DNA from: Heterotrichella gracilis | Taxonomy: Eukaryota > Sar > Xanthophyceae > Tribonematales > Xanthonemataceae | DNA length: 64,000 nucleotides | Direction of reading: 5' to 3' | Assembly (NCBI GenBank): GCA_032358255.1 | Contig: JAULBX010004777.1 | Location: 1-64,000 of the forward strand | In this document: in pieces, positions 1 to 12,000 of the stretch | How the letters are laid out: each line of letters begins with the position of its first letter | Position numbering within the stretch: position 1 is the stretch's first letter | Position numbers and translations under genes: made by a program | The notes under the pieces: generated by a model | Told to the model about the DNA's origin: nothing | What the model saw: only the letters and a program-made list of their open reading frames with translations | The model's database searches: none

Positions 1-135
1 CAGGACCTCAAGTCGCGTGGGATCAATAGATGGTTCAAACAGTGCCAGGAAAGAGCTGCGTGGCGCCGCATGTGCAAAACTGACTGCTAATCTGGCTATT
101 TTGCTGGAATGCATGTAACTAACTATTCACCTGTG
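1..135 (+). mobile_element. 3' end of a LINE (non-LTR retrotransposon)
   Basis: Frame 1 is open from the window edge to a TAA at about 88-90. It ends in CQERAAWRRMCK, which resembles the DRxxWRxM-type C-terminus of LINE reverse-transcriptase polyproteins. The coding end plus the following roughly 40 bases match a second copy at 11331-11422 at the DNA level. Repetition at two unlinked places together with the RT-like tail is the basis of the call. The rest of the element lies outside the window, so family and completeness cannot be judged. Confidence 0.5.
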
Positions 136-871
136 CCCAAAGCAGGGTACCCTAACGTTAGGGTTTAGGGTTTACTTTGGCCTCTGGGTAAAACCCTGGT
201 GAGGGCAATGACCATGCTGACGTGGCTGTGCGCTGGGGCGAAAAGCGCGCCAACGATGACATGGCACTCTGTGATTCGAGATTTGCAACAAAAGGCCCAC
301 GAAGGCCCCAAAAAGCGACGTGCGCTGGCTGCAAAGTGCAAATCGGATACCCGGTGTAAAGCCGCTGTGACGAGCCTGGCTTGTGTCAAAACGATAAGGC
401 AGCACTAACCTACAACCTTGATGCATGCTTCCCATGCGTGTCGACACCAGGCTATTCTTATTCCGGGTGCTTGCTTGTCGTTTGTTTGATGGTGGTCCTC
501 CGAGAATATGTGTTGCGTATGCCCTTGTAAGCGGACCTGGGCCGTGATGGCCGGAGCTGTCAGAAACTTCTAAAAGACGCAACTTTGTGCTTGGCACTAG
601 AGACTAGGGTCAAGGAGGTTACTTACTGCTTGTTGTCCGATATTCTCTTTCACGCCATACATCGATTCAGTAACGTGAAGGGACCGCAGTTAGATAAGGG
701 GTTTTCAAGTGCAGCAGGCCCTTGTTATCCTACACCACGGCACTCAACCACAACCATATCCAACTTGGGCCACAGCTCAGTGCCACTAGCGCACTACAGC
801 TGACAGTTTCCAGACTGTGCTAGTTGCTGTATCAGCCACCTAAGCTTGTGTACCCTACTATTGGCCCAGCA
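136..871. other. Upstream region of the STT7-like gene
   Basis: No supported gene. A telomere-like run (two to three TTTAGGG-type units around a CCCTAACGTTAGGG palindrome) lies at about 149-176. The short ORFs here have no recognisable features. The part next to 872 should hold the promoter and 5' UTR of the kinase gene. Confidence 0.5.
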
Positions 872-3800
872 ATGGATAGCTTGCGAACAGTAGCTGCTGT
901 CAGTACCTCCGGCAGCTCAGTGCTGGGCTCTCACAGACGGTTCAGCCTTGGTACCACGCTGCCAACTCTGCCTGCCAGGCTTCGCAGCCGTCGGTCGTGT
1001 CGAAAGCAGACCCGCAGCGCACTGGGTGTCGAGGGGATAGCCAGCCTCGCCAGCGTCGACCTGTCGGTGGTGCAAAGCATAGTGCAGCACAGCCCACTGG
1101 CATATGAGCCTGTAGTCCTCCCCTGCTCTTCATACAACTGTGGGGACCTCATATACAGGAGGTACGCCAAGCCAAACCTAGCCACGCCAACACATGCCAC
1201 GTTTTGTGGTGTGGGTATTCACAACGTCAGGCTACCCTCTCAAAAGCTGCACACTTTGACACACCGTCTAGCCCAAAAGTCCTATTCATTCTGCAAGCAC
1301 AGGTTCCATGAAGTGCCCACGAGCTAGGGATAGCTTATATGCTTAGTCCTTTTGTTCCCTATCCACCCAATGCACCTTCTTGACTCCAGGGCGTTTGGCA
1401 CAGGCTTCTGCTCCCAAAGCCTTGTGACCGTGCACTCGCACGTGTTTGTGGGAAAACCCACTTGCCGAAAGCCTGGCACACTGCATGCCCACAAAGCCTT
1501 GTACCCCTGCCGGATGTGTGCGTGCATGGCCTGCGTGGTGGCCTGCACACTCTGTTTTGTCTGCTGCACACACACTGCTCCTCCCTGTCTGCAGCACGCT
1601 TGACCCCAACCTGAGGAAGGAGCTGCGGGGCCTGACCCTGGAAGGAGCGGTGCTGCTAGGCCTGCTGTTCACATACCTCAATGCAACGCCAGGTGGGCAG
1701 AACAGCGATACATGCGACTGACCACAGCTTTGCCTGCAGCTCAGTATTATTTTAATCTGCAGAGCCTGCGGTTGAGGTGAATTGTAGATGTGTAGAGCCT
1801 TTGCTGCCTAATATGCAGTGCGTATCCCCACCCACTGTTTGTGCCGGTTGAATTTCATAGCATGTCGAGGTTTACTGAAGGTATTACTGACCGCAGGTGT
1901 GTTGCGGGGTGCGTGGGACTGGTACGTGGCAGCACCCGCACAGAGGATGAGTGCCAAGGTGTACACAAAGGTAACAGCGCAACCTCCAGGCAGCACCACG
2001 ACCCTAAACACCAACACCAACCCTAAACCCTAATTACAGAGTTTAAGTGGCAAGGTGTACACAAAGGTAACAGCTCAACCTTGTGGCAGCACCACGGCCT
2101 CCTTAGCTGGTGTACCGTATTGCATCCTGTGCACCGCCTGCTGCCGGATTTAACCCTTGGGAACTGCAACACGTGGTGCACAGTATACTAGGCAGCACTA
2201 CATTGTTCCACCTGTTGTCCAGTTCTGCCCCGTGCTGACCCTTTCTCGCGGCTGCAGGACGATGTCATCCTTGGCAAGAAGATCGCCACGGGTGGCTTTG
2301 GTACCGTGTTCCGTGGGCAGTTGGTGGAGCCAGACACTGGAGAGGCGCGGGATGTGATCGTGAAGAAGGTACAACCCGGTAGTTAGGGCCTAGCGCTAGG
2401 GTTTTGGGGCAGCTCATTGAGAGTGACACTGGGGAGGTGCGGGATGTGATTTGACTCTACGGCTAGGGATTGGGTGTAGGGTTTAGGGCTTTGGTACGGG
2501 GGTTTGTGGCCAGCTTGGTGGAGCCTGACGCTGGGGCGACGTGGGAAGTGATTGTGGTTAATCTACAGACGGTGCAGCTAGTTGTGGATGGAGGTGCATG
2601 GCGAGCTCCTGTTGCCCAACACATGCTCCTCATTCACATCATAATTTGTGCCAACGTTGACGCCTATACACACCACTCCTCACCCCACGCCCTGCAACTC
2701 CCCCTCGCTCCACCCCTCCACCGAGCTTGTTGCCTCTATGCACCCTCACCCTATCCCCCTCCACCAACCAGGCCACCGAGTTTGGCGAGGCGGAGGTGTG
2801 GATGAACGAGCGCATGTCCCGCTCCTCGCCCAACACCTGCGCCACCTTCATCACAGCATTCACCGAGAGCGACCGGGTGGGGGGACCCCTGTGGCTGGTG
2901 TGGCAGTACGAGGGGGATTCCACACTGGCGGATGCCATGGCCAAGAAGGAGTTCCCCTACAATTTGGAGCGGGTGCTGCTTGGTGGGGATTTGGACATCC
3001 CCAAGGGTGCGGTACGCAAGCTTATCACTGTGCGGGAGGTGCTTCGCCAGCTGCTGGCGGGGCTCAAGGACTGCCACAAGACAGGTGAGGGGGTGCGGGG
3101 TTCACAGATCAGGAGTTTATATGATATCAAATGGCAGATAATCTGAGATAATAGTAATGCATTTGTTCTGGTGGTATTGAGTTCTACGGATTTAAGTAGA
3201 GAAAGGTCTAGACCCCAAGGGGCAGATTAAAGTAATGAATGGTGGCGCAGCTGATGTTTTCTTTTGTGTATCTGTTTGTAAGCTGCGCCGCCATGGAGGT
3301 GAAATTGGGTCTGTGGAAAGCAACAGGGAGCTGCCACGTGCAAGACCTGCACCCTACCATGTTGGGCTGCACTGCCGAGTGGAAGCGTAGCCCGCGGAGG
3401 GATGCACACAGCTTGGTTTGCTGACACACACCAGCGCCACAGCAACCATAACCCTGCAATTCCAAGTTGTATACCCTTAACCCCAAACCTCCACCCTCTC
3501 ATCCCCAGGCAGTGTGCACCGTTACCTCAGCCACAGAACTGCATCATTGCCGACCGCCCAAGACCCCAAACCCTCAAATATTAGCCCCTACCGCCCCCAG
3601 GCACCATTCCCTGCACCACCACACACCACTTTTGTTCGCCCGCCTGAAAACCCTAAACCCTATACTTTGTATCCCCAGGCATCGTGCACCGCGACCTCAA
3701 GCCCCAGAACTGCATCATCTCAGACCTGGACCGCCGCCTGAAGCTCATCGACCTGGGGGCAGCAGCTGACCTGCGCACGGGGATCAACTATGTGCCTCGG

Positions 3801-6718
3801 GAGTTCCTGCTGGACCCTCGCTACGCGCCCCCCCAGATGTACATCATGTCCACGCAGACGCCAAAGTAGGTGGCGGGGAGTTGGGGGGGAGGGAGGAAAA
3901 GGGATGTTGAATGCGTGGTGGATAGGTGGTGGTGGAGATTATAGGCCTGTTTTCTGGGTTTGCTGTTACGGGTTGCGGGGAGTTGTTGCAGTGCCCAGGA
4001 GGTTTCTGCTGGGCCAGTGCTACGCGCCTCCCCAAATGTACATCATGTCCACGTAGACGCCAAAGTAGGTGGTCTGGTGGGGTTGGGAGGCGGGACAGGA
4101 AAAGGAATGGAGGGGGGCAGAGGGGGTAATGCATGGTGGAGTGGGGTTGCTGGGTGGGGGGTTACTGCATGGTAGCGCCGGGGTGTAAAGGGGCAACCCT
4201 AGGAGTTTTCCGGCGGTGTGTTTTTTGCCAGTGCAGATTGGCTCCCTCGCCTGCTTTTCTAGATTATGGCTTCATTTTGCTTCATTTGATGCCCTTTAAG
4301 CCCACTGGCATTACCCACGGGGTTTTAACTTACCAGGCATGTTGTTATGCTCGCCGCATGGCATCCAGCATTCATGCCACAATGGCGTGATCTGCGAGCT
4401 GGTCAAGTGCACATGCCCCTGGCACATCTACTCCTACGCCCTGCCTCTCAACCCCCGCCCCCTGTCTCACCCCTTCCCTTCCCCCAGGGCGCCCCCCGCC
4501 CCAGTGGCCGCCCTGCTGTCGCCCATCCTGTGGTTCCTCAACAAGCCCGATCGCTTCGACATGTACTCCTGCGGCCTGGTGCTCATGCAGATGGCATTCG
4601 CACCGCTAAGGTCGGACAATGCGCTCATCAACTTCAACAAGTGAGTGCACCATAAACCCTTGACCTTGGAACTGGAGACCCTAAAACCTGAACCGGTGGG
4701 CTCAAATCCAATAGGGTACTCGTGGGGCCTGGTGTGCATCCAGATGGCGTTTGTACTATGGAGGTTGGACAAACGCGCTCATCAACTTCAACAAATGAGT
4801 GCACCCTATAAAAAACCCTAAATCGGTGGACCATCAACCCTAAAGCAGGCCTTTGCACCGCTGAGGTCTGACAACGCGCTCACCAACTTCAGTGCATTGT
4901 CACCATGGGACCCGCCCCATGCCCTGCGCAGGCAGTAGGTCGGCAAACCCTATAACCTGACCTGTGTTCCTCCCCTGTGCAGGCAGCTTGGTGAGAAGTA
5001 CAACTGGGACGTGAACCAGTGGCGCGCTGCCTTTGAGAGTAACCGTGCATACCAGGAGGGGTTCCAGATGCTGGACCTGGACAACGGAGCGGGCTGGGAC
5101 CTGCTGACAGAGGTAGGGCTAGGGTTGAGGGCCTAGGGTTTAGGGTTTTAAGACCTAGACAACAGGGCTGGGCTGGGACTTTCTGACTCAGTAAGGGGTA
5201 TTGGCTCCCAGAGGGTCTAGGGTTTAGGGTATCATGGTGGGCTTCCAGATGCTGGACATGGACAATGGGGCGGGCTGGGACCTGCTGACAGCGGTAGGGT
5301 TTTGATGCCTTAAAGGTCGAGCGTATAGGCTCGGGGGTAAGGACTTGACAACAGTTCTGGTCTAAGACAGGCAAGGAATTAGGGTGGGTCATTCTATATG
5401 GTTACGGTTATCAGTCCCTGCCTTGGGAATGGTACAATCAGTGGGATCAGCAGGTGCCAGGACAAGGTAATCTGATCTGGCTGTATCAAAGACTGGACAT
5501 CAGGCACCTACACTAATGCCCCACCCCCCCTTCCCCGCAGCTGGTCCAATACTACCCCGAGGACCGCCTCTCCGTGGCCTCCGCCCTGGCGCACCCCTGG
5601 TTTGGCGCCACCATGTCGTTTGACTCGCTGGCGGCCTCGCTGGCCACCGTGGGCCGCGCCATCGACCGCTCCATGGACGGCATCATGGAGGACAAGTGGC
5701 TTCAGGAGTCCATCTCGCGCAATGGCACCGCTAAGGATGGGGGCTTCACCGAGGCGCAGCTGTACAAGGAGCTGGGCATGACGGAGGAGGCGCCAAAGGT
5801 AGGGAGATAAGTATAGATGTTTTTGAAGTATACTGGTTGGGTTTTTCTGTTTAGCACCAAGGTGGAGCTGAACAAGGAGCTGGGTACGACGGAGGAGGCG
5901 CCCAAAAGGGTGCTAGGGAACTGGTTAGGTCTTTTAGGTTTTGGGTAGAAGGTTGACCGAGGCGCAGCTGTACAAGGAGCTGGACGTGACGGAGGAGGCG
6001 CCCAAGGTGGGGGAATAGGACAAGGATTTTCTAGGGTTTGGGTAGGGGGTTCACTAAGGCGCAGCTGTACAAGGAGCTGGGCATGACGGAGGAGGCGCCC
6101 AAGGTGGGGACATAAGAAAAGGGTGTTTAGGGTTTGGGTAGATGGTTGACCGAGGCGCAGCTTTACAAGGAGCTGGCATGACGGAGGAGGCACACATGGC
6201 GGGGTAATAAAAATGCCTGCTCAAATGCTGTGCGCTCCAACCCTCGACCCTAAGATTCATCCATTAAACCATTTGCATCATGCTGGTCATGTCGCCTGCT
6301 GGGACCGTCGCTTGGCGGAAATCATCTGAACCCTACCCACAAACCCTATACCCTAACCCGCGGGTGCCTCCTGCAGATCATGTTGCGTGCCGGGACCATC
6401 GCCTGGTGGGAGTCCCGACAGGCGGAGATGGCTGCTAAGGTCCAGAGCCGCCAGCTGGACAAATTCTCGCGCAAGGTGAACGTCGGACTCATCAAGCTGG
6501 GGAGGAAAGCAGCGCAGTCCATTCGCGGTGGCGGGCAAAAGCAAAATGGGAATGGAAACGGGAAGGTAGCGGCCCCAGTCAAGGGGCGGAGTGTGGGCAG
6601 GGACAACGGGAATGGGGCGGTGAGCAAGGACAGGGGGGGAAATGGGAATGGGAATGGGAATGGCAAGGCGGCCAAGCGCGGCATACCTGCCTTGTTCAAC
6701 ACTAGGCTGTGGTTCTGA
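872..6718 (+). CDS. STT7: STT7/STN7-type thylakoid serine/threonine protein kinase
   Basis: Ten exons: 872-1161, 1595-1692, 1897-1970, 2258-2368, 2772-3084, 3679-3865, 4488-4640, 4983-5112, 5541-5798, 6377-6718; 651 aa, all phases fit. STT7/STN7 is the redox-controlled kinase that phosphorylates LHCII for state transitions. The N-terminus is basic and Ser/Thr-rich like a plastid transit peptide. Next comes [14 protein letters not shown], whose two Cys (about 85 and 90) have the spacing of the regulatory lumenal pair in STT7/STN7. A single membrane span follows ([14 protein letters not shown]). The kinase domain shows [24 protein letters not shown] (DLG instead of DFG, as in this family) and [11 protein letters not shown]. 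The tail has [14 protein letters not shown], a STN7 signature, then an Asn/Gly-rich low-complexity stretch. STN8 is the main alternative, but the Cys pair and tail favour STN7. The introns carry many partial exon copies. Confidence 0.95.
2407..2560. repeat. Two degraded copies of STT7 exon 4 3' end
   Basis: Intron 4 has one copy at about 2407-2456 and a longer one at about 2490-2560. Both resemble the exon stretch 2321-2368 (sharing GTGCGGGATGTGAT or a close variant). TAGGGTTTAGGG-type words sit between them. Inferred to be local duplications of the exon-intron junction. Confidence 0.75.
3505..3570. repeat. Acceptor-side copy of STT7 exon 6 start
   Basis: The stretch CCCCAGGCAGTGTGCACCG and what follows mirrors the true acceptor and the HRDLKPQN-coding start at 3673-3744. 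The catalytic HRD coding has decayed (GTTACC in place of GCGACC). CCCTAAACCC words stand just before the true exon at about 3650-3660. The copy is non-functional as an exon. Confidence 0.7.
3990..4075. repeat. Donor-side copy of STT7 exon 6 end
   Basis: Near-duplicate of 3796-3875, including the 5' splice site (CCAAAGTAGGTGG) and the following G-rich intron stretch, so the duplicated unit is about 200 bp. In the copy the codon after ATGTCCACG is TAG instead of CAG, so it could not replace the real exon end. Confidence 0.85.
4706..4892. repeat. Two copies of STT7 exon 7 end
   Basis: The first copy (about 4706-4800) matches 4561-4655 almost throughout, but its donor reads AACAAATGAGTG where the real one is AACAAGTGAGTG, so the GT is lost. 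A shorter second copy lies at about 4848-4892. CCCTAAA-type words (about 4805-4845) separate the two. Confidence 0.85.
5144..5300. repeat. Two copies of STT7 exon 8 end
   Basis: A short copy at about 5144-5190 and a fuller one at about 5234-5300 match the exon end 5060-5118. The second retains a GGTAGGG donor. Runs of TAGGGTTTAGGG precede both (about 5115-5145 and 5219-5232). Confidence 0.85.
5856..6200. repeat. Four-copy array of STT7 exon 9 end
   Basis: The end of exon 9 (GAGGCGCAGCTGTACAAGGA through GGCGCCAAAG and the donor) recurs four times, at about 5860-5915, 5956-6010, 6050-6112 and 6148-6200. Units are spaced roughly 90-100 bp apart with TTAGGGTTTGGGTAG-type spacers. The middle copies keep a GT after the CCAAG. 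This is the most elaborate echo array in the window. Confidence 0.9.
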
Positions 6719-9012
6719 GGCGGGGCGAGGGGAGGGGTGGGGGCTTGAAGGCGGTGAGGGGAATGGGGGCTTGCACTTTTGTTGGGGTGGTATTGGGTCA
6801 CAAGCGGTCGGTGTAGTTTGGGTTGCAAGTGCGACTCAGACGGGGTTACAGCAGTTTTTCATGTGCAAATTTTGATGTTGTCCATTCCATAGTATTAGAT
6901 AAACCTTGCTGAGAGTGCGTCACAGTGCCGCACACACATGCTAGATATCAGAGTGTATTTGACTTTTGCGTAATGCCCAAGAGCACGTTGAATCAGCAAC
7001 TTGCTACTGCTGTTGTTTGCCAGTCCAGCATGGTTGCTGAGCCTATGTAGTGAAGTCTCAAGCGGTATGCCCATTTTCCTGCTATGCCTATTGCTTGGTG
7101 GGCAGCGTTCCACACTGTCGCAGATCTCAACTGAAAGATTTGGGGATAATCATTTGTTTGTGTTAATTACTTAGGGTCCAACAGGTTGCCATTCTTTTCA
7201 CTAGCATTACTGCACGAGGGCTTTGCTGCCGCAGTGAAAACCCATTTGGTATTTTCCCCTTCGCCTGCTGTATTGCATTTGCAGGAGCGCTGCAGCCACC
7301 ATGTGTTACCGAATCATGGTGGTTGCTCCAGAACAGGTTGCAGCCTTTTCAAAGCATTCTGTGTTGGAAGCTCCTGTTATCAGCAGCTGAAGTTGGTTCA
7401 GTGTGGCAGCACATTGCTGCAACACCATGGGTTCATTAGGCAGCAGAACTGGGTCCGTGATGCAGGCTATAGCTAGACCTCATGATATGGCTGTGGGGGT
7501 TGATGGTTGCCGGTGCAGTATACTGTGCAGCTGCGGCCTATGTGTTGCGTGCAGCAGCTGCCTTTCAATTGAAAGACCACATTTGGCAGACAAAACAAAC
7601 CCACTTTCCTTGTGCCCTGGCAGCGCAACACCCTGCAGCAACTCCATTGATGCAACTTGCGTGGACTCGTAAGCCTGGTTTTTAACGTTCAAGCGGTGAA
7701 TGGGTTGGGAATTGGGAAAGAGAGCTTGATGTGATACGTGAGAATGATTGCAAATAATCCACTGATCAGCTGGTTTTCCAGAGTATACTCTCAAGAGTGG
7801 ATAATTCCGGAGCTCCAGAGTTTCCCCAGAGCTCTTTGCTGGTAGATGCCATCCCTCAGAATTTCACCATACACAGTTCCCTCGTTGGACGCCAAAACTT
7901 ATGCCGTAAAACCCTTAACGGCAACCTTTGGTCACCACTTGTGGTGCATCGTAGAGCGGTGGCAAGCAGGGTCCAACTTAGCGGCAATGTACACGGTTGC
8001 TGATATTGTGAGTGTCCGGGAGACAGCACAATCCTACCACTGTATCGCCCATACTGTCCCAGCAATGGTCAGGGCAGTGAACATGCTATGACCAGTCAAG
8101 CGGTGTTGTAGCCACTGGCAGTCAGTTTGGTCGCCACTGCTTGAAACTTGAGTTCACAAAAAGGCGTCTACAGCCTAGCCACGGCTATGTATTTCTTCCT
8201 ACCGAGCTGACAAACCCTGGGCATTTCTTTTCGTTTGGACTGACACAAGCAGGTCCTTCACACCGCTGGGATTGGACACATGCCACACGCCCAAGTGGAG
8301 CCTTCATGCCACATGACTTTGTCACCAGCCCTGCTTAAGTGGGCGTCTTTGCATATGTATGCATAAATTTAAATGCGGCAAAATTTGGGCATTCTTTGGC
8401 CTCAGGAAGTTTTCCTAACCCTTGGTCAACCCCAACATTGGGCTGCCACCATGCATGCATGGCAAACCAAGGATGCATGCATGGCACGCCAAACCTTCTT
8501 CCTACGCGTTCTTCTGCTCTTTGGAACCACCAAACGGAGTAATATCACCGTAACTCAGAAAAAAAACAGCTTCACGTGCTTGTATTCGCTACAACATGGC
8601 TTGTTGGAACCCTCTAACCGGCGGAGGGCCAGTACAGCCCAACCGGTGTGAACGCACACAGTGGCTCACGCGCAAGCTTTTTCTTAATCTCCAACGTATA
8701 TTCGGCTGTGCTTGAATGTCCACCGCAGCACACTTTAAACTTCGGGTCGTCCTAGATTGCCGTTCCACGCCGCCTGCCCCGATAACAACCCGTCAACCTC
8801 GCCCAGATCAGGCCGACCTATCCCTGCACAAACACCACAGCTTTGCTCGTACTTCAACCAAAGCAGCGTTTCTGTACCCACCACTGACGTTGCTGTAAGG
8901 GCTGAACCTGCGGCTTATTTGGCAGGGTTTGGGTGCCCACTGTGTGACTAATACCTGTGCTGCAACCCATCACCAGCCCGCGCGTAGGTGGTTGTGTTTA
9001 CCCACCGTCAGA
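6719..9012. other. Intergenic, no supported gene
   Basis: About 2.3 kb between the kinase and the flavoprotein gene. Scattered ORFs of 60-104 codons show no domain, no codon bias like the neighbours and no coherent splice pattern. It should contain the 3' UTR of the kinase and the promoter of the next gene. Confidence 0.5.
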
Positions 9013-12000
9013 ATGGGGCAGGCAAACACGCAGAAGGTTGCCATCGCCGCAGGAGTTGCAGCAACAGCCACGCTGGGCCTGTACCTCTACTCCAGGAAGC
9101 GCAGATCGGCACCCATCAAGGAGGGCCCTTACCCCCCAGAATCCCTCCCTGCTGGGGCCTATGATGTGGTTATTGTTGGCGCCGGTCCGTCTGGGAGCAC
9201 GGCGGGCTATTACCTGGCGAAAGGCGGGGCCAAGGTGGTACTTCTAGACAAGGAGAAGTTCCCCAGGGACAAGTACTGTGGCGATGCCGTGTGCACCCCA
9301 GCCCTGAACATCCTGACCGAGATGGGCGTGATGCAAGTGCTGCGGGAGAACAACGAGGCCCACGACGCTGACTCGGGAGGCTTCGTGAGCCCAAGTGGCC
9401 TGTGCTACATAGGTAATAGCAACGAACCCTTGCCAGCCTTGCATTCCTTAACTGGCACCAATGTGTTCTGCTCTGCTGCATCCAACAACCACCACGCAAG
9501 GAAGACAAGTCAGGAAGCAGTAACAATACTGCTGTACTAATGGTTGGTTGCTGGCTTTATTTGCAGGTGCATCCGAGCAGAAGCTGGGCCAGGCAGCAGC
9601 GTGTGCTGTGAAGCGCATCAACCTGGACCTGCGGATCGTGCAGGCGGCCAAGAAGCAGGGCGCAGAGCTCCTGGAGGAGTTTGAGGTTGGCCAGGACGTG
9701 ACCTTTGACAAGGCCGCGGGGCTATGGACGGTCAAGTCAGCCACGGTATGTGCCTTGGACCCAAAACCTTTGCACCTGCATTCGTGGTTGCGGCTGAGTG
9801 TTGCGTCTCACAACCTCATGGCTGAGAAATACACCAGGATCTGGCTGTGTTGCAACTGGAAGGCTGCTTTTGACCACAAGCGCTCCGTTTGTTTACTGGG
9901 CATTGATCTATTTAGGGCAAGGAGGTGAAGGGGAGGGTGCTGGTGTGCGCTGATGGCGCCACCTCAAGGCTGGCCACCCACCTTGGCTACTGCACTGAGC
10001 CGCCCAAGGGTGTGTGCAGCAGGGCCTTCATCGAGGGGGGCACCCACAACACCAACTTTGATGGTAGGTGCCCGCGTTGCACCCCCGCACCTGCAGGGGA
10101 TCATGTACCATGTGCATCTTCTGCCATGCCTCCACTTGCCTTGAGAGGTGTCTTTGTTCATTTCTGCACCGTATTGGTTCTTTCCACTTGAATATGACAA
10201 AGATGTATCACACTGCAAAGCCAATTTGTCCGCTCAATTCTGCGACATCTCCCCTCAGGCGTGTGCTTCTACCAGCGAGAGTCCCTCCCCGGCTACAGCG
10301 CCATCTTCAAGCACCCGAATGACGAGCTCAACTTCTGCTACTACCTCATCCCGTGCGGCAAGGAAGGGATGTGTGGCGATGTCAAGGTAGGGTTTAGGGT
10401 TTAGGGCAACACCCTCGTGCAAAGCAGCCACGGCCCCGTTGGCTGATAGTAAAACAACAGATCAATCTGTATAGTACGACGCAGCCTGTTCCTGAAGTGG
10501 CGCACTGGAAAAGGAGGCAGCTGGATGCCTTTCATATCTACTAGGCCATAAGGTGGAACAACATCCACCACATGCAAGCAAGCCAAGCTGCATTGCATGC
10601 GCACCCACATCAGCACCGGCTCACCATCCAAAGCATGCACCGCCTGCCAGGCCATAAAGTGCAACGGCATCCACATGCATGCAAGGGCAGCTGCATTGCA
10701 TGCGCACCCACATCAGCACTGGCTCTCCAGCCAACGCATGCATGCACCACCGTTCTGTTCTCTACTGCATGCCCCTTACAGTGGAATGGAAACCCACATG
10801 CCAGCAAAGCACATCTGCCTGGCTCTTTATTTACCCATGCACTGCCACCCACCCACCATCCACCACCACTCCTGCAGGAGTCGGACCTGAGGTGGCTGCA
10901 CGACGAGGCCCTGGCCAACGACCAGGCCATAGGTGGATTAAAATCCGCATGCATGCACCACAGCTGCATTGCATGGGCACCCACGTCACCACAGGCCCAC
11001 CATCCACTCGTGCACCACCCACCCACACACCGCCCACCGCCACCCCTGCAGGAGTCTGACCTGAGGCGCCTGCACGACAACGCGCTGGCCAACGACCCCT
11101 TCATCAGCAAGGCGGTGGGACCCAATGCCAAGATCGAGCGCATGAAGGCCGCCTCGCTGCGCCTGGGCAGCCAGGGCTTGACCACCAGCTACGACGACCA
11201 CATCGTGATTGTGGGGGACGCTGCCGGGCACATCGACCCGCTCACCGGCGAGGGGATCCACACGGCCATCATGGTGCGCAGGAGAATTAAATATTCTCAT
11301 GTATTTACATATGAATCACAACATTATCGGGAATGCCAGGACAGATCTGTGCGGCGCATGCTTGTGCAAGGCTGACTGAAAATCTGGCGATACTTGCTGG
11401 GACGCATGTAGTTGTAACTATTATGCTAATAAAATGACAGGAATTAATGGGAAGTTAAATATTCATGTCCCCATTGGCCATCCGGGACCCTTCCCTTATA
11501 TGTGCACCCACCCAGCATGCCAAAACAGTCCTTGATGCATCCATCTCATGGCCTAAATGCCTGCATTATTTTGCTCAACCTCATGACGTTGGGCTTCTCG
11601 TCCACAATAGATTTGCAAATCATGGCAGTTGTTTTTACTGCCTGCCTTCGCACCCTCAGGGCGGCAAGTGCGCAGCTGAGGTCCTGCTTGAGGCGCGCAG
11701 CAAGGGCAACTTCAGCAAGGAGGCGACAGCGCACTACCACGCTGCGTGGTTCAAGGCATTCGGTCACGACTTTGCACTGGTAAGCTTGACAGGTGGCAGC
11801 ACGCGATGTCTGTTGGAGGGCGGTTGCAGCGGGGATCGGGATTAGTTCAAACATGTGGAGGAAGGGTTGTTGGTTATGGAGGGTAGGCAGGGGGATGGGC
11901 GCCTGAGCCAAATATTGGGGGTATGAGCTTGCCAAGATGGACATCGGTGATGTACAGGATGGGGTACACGCCATGCAGTTAACGCTACTCCCACCCCGCG

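Noticed and set aside
149-176. Telomere-like run as a chromosome end
   Set aside because: Only two to three units, followed by tens of kilobases of genes; it is one of many interstitial words.
10572-11375. 267-codon ORF spanning flavoprotein intron 4 and exon 5
   Set aside because: Only its last third matches the family; the rest is tandem-repeat intron sequence that happens to stay open.
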